This document shows positions 1 through 11,210 of a DNA stretch of 64,000 nt, in pieces. Each line of letters starts with the position of its first letter. The stretch's first letter is position 1. The translations under genes and the position numbers were made by a program. The stretch covers positions 4,798,293 to 4,862,292 of the forward strand of contig NC_054708.1 of assembly GCF_016097555.1 (NCBI RefSeq), read 5' to 3'. The DNA comes from Gigantopelta aegis (taxonomy: Eukaryota; Mollusca; Gastropoda; Neomphalida; Peltospiridae). The notes beneath the pieces were generated by a model that was not told where the DNA came from, did not search any database, and worked only from the letters and a program-made list of their open reading frames with translations.

Positions 1-396
1 TGTTTGTGTGTAATTTGCAAGTAGAAACATTTACAATGGCGTGCTTAAGAATGTATAACCTACTAGCTATATTGGTGTATATCGCTCCAAAATCATTATT
101 AGATATAATATTGTTAACATGGGTTATAATTTGTTTTTACATTCTTTCAACGCATTAAAACGTGTTCTGATCGAACTCTACATTGCTATTTAAAATTATT
201 TTTTATACATACTAATCAATGATATGTTATAATTACGAAATTGTGAGCGATATACATACATATTTATATCACGAGCAATCAATATAATTTCAAAGCAAGT
301 ATGTACATGTTGAACTACATCGAGAAATACCACACACACACATGGACGTTGCTGAATCAATGCATGTATACGAGCGCACACAAACACACACATTCT

Positions 397-401
<5 letters not shown>

Positions 402-478
<77 letters not shown>

Positions 479-507
479 CTCTGTGTGTGTGTGTGTGTGT
501 GTCTCTC
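402..507. repeat. (CT)n/(GT)n microsatellite
   Basis: An uninterrupted CT tract of about 70 bases passes into TGTGTCTCTG and a GT tract. The open frames over it (SLSLSL, RERERE) are repeat translation. It lies downstream of exon 724-936 in the peptidase gene. Confidence 0.95.
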
Positions 508-723
508 TCTTCAGTTATTATATATGCACAAACAAACATATGCATATATTATTGAAGTGCGGTTTAATGAAATTAATTTTCTGAAGTACTTTTGTATTAC
601 AGCGGAATATCTATGTGCAATAAATACAGGAATTTGAATTTGACTTCTAAATACATTGCACAATGTGGCATAAACAGTGTGGAGCTTAGATATGAACTAT
701 AAAAAGTCCTGTAAAGTAATTAC

Positions 724-936
724 CTTCTAAATATTGTTTCACAATGTGATACGCCGTCATGATGTACCGTTCACCAACTCGGAATCCAGTCCCAGTTGTA
801 CCTTGATTGATGCCGATCCATATAATGCCAACTGATCGACCAAATTCACTCACTGTCTCCATGTACTCTATAGTCTGAGTATTATCAGTGATCTTCTTCA
901 GTTCGCCCCCTGACTTGGTGGCGAATCCTTTAAACT
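724..936 (-). CDS. Exon 5: start of trypsin-like serine peptidase domain
   Basis: A 213-bp phase-1 exon with a TTTACAG acceptor and an AAG|GTAATT donor. About 30 residues of linker (EFKGFATKSGGELKK...) lead into SVGIIWIGINQGTTGTGFRV then GERYIMTAYHIV. This is the usual S1-fold order: a first strand, a GTGF turn, then the TAxHxV block with catalytic His. The fold is typical of HtrA/FAM111-like intracellular peptidases; which subgroup cannot be said from this piece. Confidence 0.75.
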
Positions 937-2238
937 CTGTAAAGAAAAGCCAGTAAATGCCATATAAATACAAGATTTCCGTGAAATTTGTATGCCCCGC
1001 TTATCGAAAACTGATTAGGTGTCAGTCATGGTTGCATCTATAAGTTTACATTTGATTGTTAAAAGTATTTCGCCCCAAAAGGGTTTTGAATTTCAAATTA
1101 GTCTACTCTTCAGTAATACACCAAACCAATATAAAACTTGTAAAGTGGAACAGATGCCATGGTAATTACGAATCTGCTAATTAGCATTTTAAGACCATAT
1201 CTCTGCGCAAGACTGCTTCCAAAATGTGTTAGGATAGAGTTGTTTTCCCTACACAAGAGAGCTGATCTACGATATATGGTTCCAACTAAGTGTGTTGGAG
1301 GACTGCCACTTTATAGGATGCACCTAAAAGCTTTCTACAGCTTCCGTAAACAAAGTACATATGGGTGTGCTTAGAATAGTATTTCAAACAAGGAACTGTA
1401 AACTTGTAGTTTAAATTAATGTTGAAAAAACCCCACACACATTCGTATCATATGCTTGTTCTTTTTTTGAAAGGAATTATACAGTCCACTGATCATTGGG
1501 GTGGGGGCTGACTGACGGCATGCTTCCACGAACTATTTTTTAAAAACTAAACGCCTTGACGTACACTTTTCTGCATTCTACAAGTATTGTATAATTTATG
1601 TATACATGTGTATACACTGGAAATATAAACACCACAGACCTGTACCAAACTGTATCAAATTAAATAATTACTCCAATAGAATAATTCGTTACAAATATGA
1701 ATAATAAGAAAAACATCTATCATTTCGTAACTTTCGGTTTTTTTAATTTACGGGTTTTTTTCTTTTCAATTTACTATGTAGGACTTTGAATTTAAAAGTT
1801 TAGCACAATTGATTTGCCTCCCTTAATAGCGCGTTTTTGTGAATTTTAGGGGAGGTGATAGCTCCCCTGCAAACCTTTGAAAATATGTTGCCCTGAAATG
1901 CAATTCCCTGCATTCTACAAGCGAAATGCAACATAATAAATGCGTGTAAATGCAACCCATTTCAAATGGATTTCTCACGAAATATAATTTCTGAACACAA
2001 GTACGTGTATGTACGCTGAATATCTTAACATCAGAGCATTGCTGTATGTTACTGGATCAAATGAAGTGATTACTCACGTTGAACAGCTGTACGATCCAAT
2101 CAAATAATTCGTTACAAGTACAATCGCAAATATCATGGATGATCTCAAAAACTTTACTATATAGCAATGTATTATTTTCATGTTACCATATAGGACTTTA
2201 TGCTAGTTTCACTTTATTTCACACACATAGACACATAC

Positions 2239-2274
<36 letters not shown>

Positions 2275-5200
2275 TGATGCATTTTACTTGTAGAATGCAG
2301 GAAATTATATACAACGTGACAAATTTAGTTGAACAAGGAAACATAACATTATGATTTACAAACGCAAAAGTGTTTTATTAATTTGAATTAAAAAGTGTAA
2401 TTTTAAAAGAAATAAAATGTATAATGACGACAATAATGACATCTATTAGTATGTGGCTAAGTTGGGATTCTCATGACCTTGGCGTTGTCCCGGGTTAAAC
2501 AAATTTCAAAATACTTACCTGATTTAGGTTGTGTAGGTGTTTTCGATATGTCAGAAATATACTGAACTGTAGACCCTTTACCAAGCTGAATAATCCCTGG
2601 TCCTCCATGGCCTTTAGATTTCAGATTAAGTCCACTGGACGTTTGTTCTACTTGGGCTGAAACAGTTATCGGGTGATTCATTAAAACCAAAAACCACTCT
2701 GCTTCTCCAAGATAAATAGTGATTCATTAAAACCAAAAAGCACTCAGCTTCTCCAAGATAAATAGTGGGAAGATGTATGCAACTCTTAACAGTGGTGTTT
2801 CGTACAAAACCAGTTTATTCATTAATACATTTTCAGTTTAATATAATAATTATTTTAGGTCCAGTTTAAAGATGCAAAACATAAATTTTTAAAACGTTTG
2901 TCATTAACCTACTGGGTGTACTCGACACTGTTTCTGTCACAGCCCATAGTCATTTAATTTTTGTAGGATAAAATGCACGTCATCTTGGGTTATCTTTCCC
3001 AAACATTTTGATATTTCCTTTTTAAGTCCTCCGACTGCAGTCCCATGGACTATTCAACGTGAGACTGGATCTCCAAGAAAGTCAAGTTCACGGTAGAGGA
3101 CTTTAAAAAAGAAAATCTCAAAATGATGGGGGGACAAATAACTCTCGGAGATAGTGGCTAGGCCATCTGACTAAAGGCTGGTAGGTACTGAGTTCGCTCC
3201 CCGATACCGGCTCCCACCCAGAGCGAATTTAACGGCTTAATGAGTAGGTGAAAGGCCACAACACCGACTTCTCTCTCACTAACCACTAACAATTAACTAT
3301 TAACCTTCTGTCCTGTACAGATAGCCCAGATAACTGCGATGTGTGCCCAGGACAGCGCGCATGCACCTTATTTGGATATAAGAACGAACATAAGTATAAA
3401 CAATAACAAAAACTCAGGAGAAGCACTGTAGTCTATTTCATCCAGAAAAATAGACTTTGAATGGTACAGCATTGTTTTTACATTTTGTTGTGTATCGTGC
3501 AGCACTTTAAACGGAAACTAGACGTAGAACATGACACTTGTAGAATCCATAGACATGTCTGTTCTGTATTGCATACGTTTTCCGCTATTCAGCTTCAAAA
3601 TGTGGGACATTTTAATTTTTGTTTTTCATTAATAAATAGAGGCTATTTCATGTTTCACGAGTGATGTGTGAAAACCATATTTCACAAATTGCAAATATTG
3701 AAAACTGAATGAAAATATTGTTTTCATACATTGAGAGTTGACATAAAAGTTTATTAAAAATCCCCACTTTGAAATGGTCAGTTTATTATTTACATATTTG
3801 GTAATTTCGGCAATATATTTCGCTTTCTGTTAATATCATTCGCTTATCCTATCGAAAACAGGTAATGCCATGATATATTTGTTCCGCTGGAACTTTTCCA
3901 AAACAATTACTTGACCATGGACAAAATTAATAAAAATTATCTTTATAAAGGTAAATATGATTTCTATATTTTCACTGTAACTAAATTACAGTAAAAATAT
4001 GACTTTTAACTGAATATCACGTTTATGGTTTCTGTTGATCTATATGTCATAGCTATGTATATAATAAGATCAACTGCAAATATATTTTAAAGCATTGCAA
4101 TACATTATTATCGGAATATTTTATATATTACACTATTACAGTATAATTACTATTACATTGCATTGCTTTACGTTACATTACATTGCATTACATTATATAA
4201 CATGTACTATTTTAGTGTTTGCAAATACTTCATTTAATTTAACTTATTTCTGCGCTTATATACAATAAAGGTTCAAGCACGCTGTCCTGGGGATACACCT
4301 CAGCAATCTGGGCTGTCGGTCCAGGACAGTGGGCTTGTTGTTAGTTGTTATTGAAAGAGAATAGGGTGTAGTGGTCTTACACCTACCAGTTGAGTTGTTA
4401 AAACTCGATCTAGGGCGGGGGCCGCTACCGGGCTGCGAACCTAGTACCTACCAGGCTTAACCACGACACCACCGAGACGGGTTTTGCAAATAAGAACACA
4501 CCCCTCAAAATCCACACAAACAAAAAACAAACGCAAAACAACCAAACAACCAAACCCTCTTGTCTTTAGGCAGTCTATCTCTTGACTGTTCCAGACGTCA
4601 GACAATTGTATCTGACCTTGGCACTGCCTCGGATCAACGCAAACAGTCTTGGACCAATATTTAATAACATAATTGCATTGGATTTACATTTACATTGAAA
4701 TAACAATGTTAAGTTAACGCGAATGTTATCATAAATATAAACATGAATCAACTAGGCTTTCAAGACAAATTATACTGAAGCCAGTACTAACACTTTACAT
4801 GAATATTTGTGATTTGTTTATAATTCATATTTAATGTCGCTTGTGTAAACTATTAACACAAAACTAAAAATATAATAACAAAATAAAAATAAACAGTAAT
4901 TTGTAATTTGTAATTTTGTTCAACGAATATAAATTTAAAGATACAAATGTTATATTTCGCTAGTTTAATCTATCCCAGACATTGCATTTACATAATTAAC
5001 TGCAGAATATCAAAACTGTAATGAAGGAAGGAAATGTTTTATTTAAGGACGCACTCAACACATTTTATTTACAGTTATATGGCATCAGACATATGGATAA
5101 GGACCACCCAGATATTGAGAGAGAAAACCCGCTGTCGCCACTTCATGGGCTACTCTTTTTGATTAGCAGCAAGGGATCTTTTATATGCACCATCCCACAG

Positions 5201-5886
5201 ACAGGGTAGTACATGCCATGGCCTTTGATATACCAGTCGTGGTGCACTGGCTGGAGCGAGAAAAAGCCCAATGGGCCCACCAACGGGGATCGATGATTGT
5301 CACTCAATGTCACACTGGATTCTGGGCTAAAATAGTGAAGAGAAAAACCCTATTTCTCATATTTAACAAACCAGCGGTGAGTGCATTGCCCTCAAGGAAT
5401 TATGAATGGATACCATGTTCTCGGTACCTGTGACGTGAAGCCCCCCCCCCCCCCCCCCCTCCCCCCGTTAAATATATTCCAATAAAATATGTTATTCAAG
5501 GTGTAATTTTTAATTTCAAAACAAGCATTAGTAAACAAATAAGGTTAGCCATTATTCAACTTTGATACAGTCACTTTAATCATTAAAATGCATTCCTAAT
5601 TTAATTAATGGTATCTAATTGGACACATAACCAGACATAACATTGATGAATTACTTGTTATTTGTGACTGCGACCCTTGAGGAAATTTGTGGTCTCCCTC
5701 AAAGGTAACTGACGAATCCGCACCCAATTGTATAATACCACCGTCCTCCGCAGTCGCATTAATGGTATCTGTAACACAAAGATAGCATTTACAGAAAGAT
5801 CAATACAATTAAAATTTATTTTTAAACAAAATCACAAAATACATGTATCTACTTAAAGTCATGGCAAACGGCTTACACACATTATC

Positions 5887-5928
<42 letters not shown>

Positions 5929-8421
5929 TAATAATAATCTTTTGTTCAGTTTGTCCATTGTTCTACTTTAAATTAAAATAATTTCTTTTTTTAAGATTAA
6001 TAATAAGATAACAACAAACAATGTATGCAGTTTGATGCGTTCTGTCATTGAATCCTGATTGAGAGAACAAAGTAAACTAATTATCCTGTACTCACTATAT
6101 ATATTTTCTCAAAATATAATGAATAAATAAATTTCTATATTTTCGCTCACTGGATATAGCTTTTTGGGGGACGGCGCTACTTTTACACTATTATCCTGTT
6201 CAATTATTTAGACCCAAAGTTTTTTGCAAATGTTACGTTTATTTCCCATTCGATATTTGTTTTCTTTGCATTTACATGAAAACAAACAAAAACCCCGACA
6301 GGTTTTATATACAAATCATCATATAAAATGCACGAAGTTGACTTAATTCCACTTTTAAAAAATCTCTGTGTCGTTTGAATGCACGTTATTTCGCCTATAA
6401 ATAACTAAGGTCATTTGCATATCAAAAGCATCATTCTATAGTGCGTTTCAAACTAATGTTCGGTTCTATCGTCCATCCCATAGACAGGATGGTGCATATA
6501 AACGTCCCTTATTGCTTATCAAAATTGCTTATCGGAAACAGTGGCCCATGTGGCGGAAGCGAGTTTCTTTCTCACTGTCATAATGCTCCTTAACCGTTTT
6601 GTCTGACGCCACATAAACGTATATCAAATGCGTTGAGTGTGTCGTTAAATAAACATTTCTCTCGTATGTATGTGTAGTCTATATGCATTTCTAGTCGATT
6701 AGTTTATAGGTTGTTAGGTTGTTTGATAGTGAATGATATGGAAATAAATTGTTTTTGGTGTTAAAGAGTTCATGCATACATTAAAGTAATACTCCTGATG
6801 GGTATGGAGAAATAACTTAATCAGTCGACGAACTCATTTCTTCATCACTATCTTCGTTAAGGGGGACTATCACAGGGGGTATTTTATTTCTTATAAAACT
6901 ATTTTGTTTTCTAAAATCTTCTTCGATCTTTATTACATGTTTAACTGCGTCAGAGAAGTGTGTAGGTGTGACAGAGTTCAATGCATGTGCAAGTTCTCTC
7001 CTCACCGTGGTAATTTTACCATCATTATGACGAGCTATGTGCCCTTTGACTTGACTCCAGATCAGTTCTATCGGATTGAGTTCAGAATGTCTTGGCGGCA
7101 GTCTTAGACACAAGTGCCCATGGCGTTCAGCAATATCATCAGTAACAAATTGCTTTGCACATTTGTTACTTTTCACAAGTTCATAAAGAACTGGCTTTGT
7201 CATGTTACTCTCAAAAGGTATATTTTTGTTTCGTAGCCACGACTGAATTTCTTCCTTTTTAGCGTTTAGTGCAGGACATCGTGTAATCTCAGTTAATTTG
7301 TTGTGGTAGCTTGCGTTATCCATGACGATAACAGAAGGTTCTGGTAGAGAAGGCATAAGTTGTTCTTCAAACCATTTGATGAAATTGTCATGATTCATCT
7401 CACCATGATAGTCTCCGTCTGTTTTTTTAGCCTCAAAGATCAATTCACAGCCATCTATCAATCCATATTTATCACAGCCAGCATGACAAATAATAAGTCT
7501 AAGGAACTCGATCAGCAGCGTCTGATTTCGGCAGGTGATTGGCGGTACTTGTGCCCGGGTGGATATCTGTCCAGTGCTGGGATGTTGTGTGGTAGACATT
7601 CACCCAGGTCTCATCTTGATACACTATTAAATACCCCTGTTCTCGTAAACTGGATATTTCATGGAGATAGGACAGTCTCCTGTGTGATATATTGGCCTCC
7701 TCAAAAATCACTTTTCCGGTTGTAGACATATGTTGGTATTTAAAATCGAGGTCATGGAGTGTTCTTCGTAAAGTTGATATGGATATGTTGATTCCACATT
7801 CCTCCATTAAAGCCACGTTAATCTTATGTAATGTAGGTAATTCGCCCTCTCTATAAAATCTGTATACTCGTCGTCTAATAACATCTTTCTGTTTTCGGTC
7901 GCGTTTTTTAACAGTGATTTCTGTGCTTGGATTCGTAGAGCTTAGATTTTTCACAGTTCTTTTTACTGTTGAAACCGAAACTTTAAGTGCAGCGGAAACT
8001 CGATCGACAATTCGATAAGAAGCATACCTAGGTCTACCGCGCTGATATTCATCTTCAAAATAATCGAAAACGTTCTAAATACACGATTTTACATCAACTG
8101 AAGTGTTTTTCGATTTACCCATATTTTTCCTCAAATAACAATAACAAGAATGTCGACTAATACATTTTCAATGAATTTATATACCCTACCTAACTTGTAT
8201 TTTACGTGGTTTACACATTGCTACAATAGCACGTGCAGTCATAGATCGAAATAATGATGTTATTGACCAAGCAATGCTATCGTATTTTGAACATTCAGGG
8301 CTGTATCTGCGGGATGAAAAAGTGGTTGAACCCATACGAGTCCGAACAATAGCCCTTTGGTTTTCCGCATTACAAATGTAACACCCCACCCCCAAACTCC
8401 AGCCCCTAGCACCACCCTAAA

Positions 8422-8506
<85 letters not shown>

Positions 8507-9389
8507 TTCCCAATTTAGAGGCAAATTAAATAACATTTTTATTATTATTAGATGTTGGTGGCCTTTGACATTTTATCCCCCCCCCCCCCCCTGGTCTTCT
8601 GGGTCCGGCCCTGCATTAAATTTAATTATAAATTTGGAAAGCACATTCCTGCGGTGTGTGAGGTGATTTGTGTGTATTACTGTGCTACACCTCAGTTGTG
8701 TTAGGTTAGGTATGGTATGCTAATATATAATTGATATAATAAAATAAAAATACATAATACATTAGCTAAATTTATTAAATATAATGCACCTACAAGAAAG
8801 GGTTACATGTTCTGTTTGTTTACATCTATGTTTGACGGAAAGATTAGACAATGCTGTTACATACTGCAAAACAATAATAACCTTGATTTAGTGAAACAAG
8901 CTATAATGGCCTTCACGTAGCCTCAGATCCCAATGTTTTGATATGCAAATGACCTTAGTTATTTATAGGAGAAATAACGTGCATTCAAAAGACACAGAGA
9001 TTTTTAAAAAGTGGAATTAAGTCAACTTCGTGCATTTTATATGATGATTTGTATATAAAACCTGTCGGGGTTTGGGTTTGTTTTCATGTAAATGCAAAGA
9101 AAACAAATATCGAATAGGAAATAAACGTAACATTTGCAAAAAACTTTGGGTCTAAATAAATGAACAGGATTATAGTTAGGATCAATAAAGGAATGCTATA
9201 TTCAAAGTTATTTATTCTATTGTTTCCAGTTTATTATTTTGATTTTAAAGCTATTGTGCAGAATATGTTTTATTTAGAGTTAAATAGTACAGCGTAAGGG
9301 TTTATCACCTAAGTAGTTATTTGGTTCAATTCTTTAATAGACGTTCATGTTGTCGTAATTATTGTTGTTATTATGTATTTATTTATTTA

Positions 9390-9429
<40 letters not shown>

Positions 9430-11165
9430 CTCAAGAATTCAGAGGTGGTGGATTACAAATGTTAAATATATATAATTTCATGATGGCTTTAAAAGCTTCA
9501 TGGCTTAGGAGATTAATTTTAGGTAACCCAAAATGGATTAAACTGTTTGAATCTACTACTAACTTATCCAATAGAGACCTTGTAATAAATGGACATTATT
9601 ATTTGAATATAAAAAGAAAAAAAGAAAAAAACATGTTTTGGAAGGATGTTTTATACAGTTGGGCGTTAATTCAACAAAAACTAATTTTGGAAAAAATAGA
9701 AGACATTTTAAGCTCAAATATTTGGTACAACAACAATATAACAAAAAATACAAAACCATTCTGCTATAAAAATTATTTAGAAAAGGGAATACTATTTATC
9801 AACGACCTTCTTGATGAAGATGGAAATTTCTTTACATTTGAGAAATTAAAAAATATATATAACGTAAATTCACACTTTTTAGAATATTCATCATAGAATA
9901 AACAGCATTAAGACATTTATAAATAAAGCAGACAATGTTAGAAATGGCCGCTTTACATTGCTAACTAATCCTGTATTTCCGGTAAAATTTAATATTATTC
10001 TTAAAAGTCAAACAGGTATTAAAGACATGTATAAATTATTAAATCACGAAATTAGTACACCAACATCACAAATAAGATGTAGAAACCAAGGTTTTGCTTT
10101 TAACTCAAAAGAATGGGGAAACTCTTATAGAGTGCCTTTTATAAGTCTCAAAGATACAACATTGATATGGTTTCAATACAGAATTATACACCAGATACTA
10201 ACAACTAATACTTTTTTTACATAAAATTAAATACATAGATACTAATGAATGTACGTTCTGTGGCAGTTCACCAGAAACATTAACACATTTATTTTACTAT
10301 TGTAATGAAGTGACTGATCTGTGGCATGCTGTTGTAAATTGGATTTTAAACAAAAAAGGAATTCGAATAAAATTAAATAAAACAATTATTTTATTTGGAC
10401 AAATAGGCGATATAAAAGACATATTTATAAACTGGCTGTTAATAAATATTAAATATTATATATACAAGACAAAAATGGAAAAAATGAAATAAATATAATA
10501 GCTGCTCAAAACCTTTTGCGAAATAAATACGAAATAGAAAAATATATTCTTTTTAAAAACTGTAAATATGAAGAACATAATATAATCTGGGCACCATGGA
10601 AACGACTCTTCAGTCAAGAAAGTAATTTGATGGAAGAAAATAGAAACAATTATCAAGCGAGAGTTTGACGTGAATTTTGACATTATTACTTATCACTATA
10701 ATTAACTACTATAACTTTTCTTTTTAACAATCCTTCTTTCTAAACTTATATATTTATTTTATGTCCCCATTACATCAACCAGCCTATTTAAACATATTTC
10801 TATTAACCAGCCATTTATAATGTGTTTTTAATACTACTATCTACATGTACATATGCATTAATATTAAATATATCACCATCTACATTATTTGTATAAGTAT
10901 TACTATTACTATAATCAGCATACTACCACAATATGTATGTACTCCTAGTATTTAGCGTGTATAATCTAATTCATATTCTATGAGGCGATGAATCAGGGCA
11001 CCCCAACCCTGGCATCGTCAAAATTAGCTGGGGACAATAAAATATTTAAAAAAAATATATATATTATTATTATTATTATTATTCAAATGCAGGGTTTAAC
11101 CAGTCGATAGCAAGAATTTGTTAATAGACGTTCATGTTGTTGTTGTAATTATTGTTGTTCTTATT

Positions 11166-11210
<45 letters not shown>

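Larger units (their letters stand above)
6191..9172 (-). mobile_element. IS630/Tc1-type DNA transposon with ~235-bp terminal inverted repeats
   Basis: 6193-6427 and 8937-9170 are near-perfect inverted copies of each other, both starting ATCCTGTTCA at the outer ends. They flank a decayed DDE transposase. The outer flanks (CTAT and ATAG) fit a TA target. A SINE tail piece at 6480-6660, a long TA tract at 8427-8503 and a poly-C bearing segment at 8504-8620 lie inside. The element sits in the intron between exons 2 and 3 of the peptidase gene. Confidence 0.85.
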
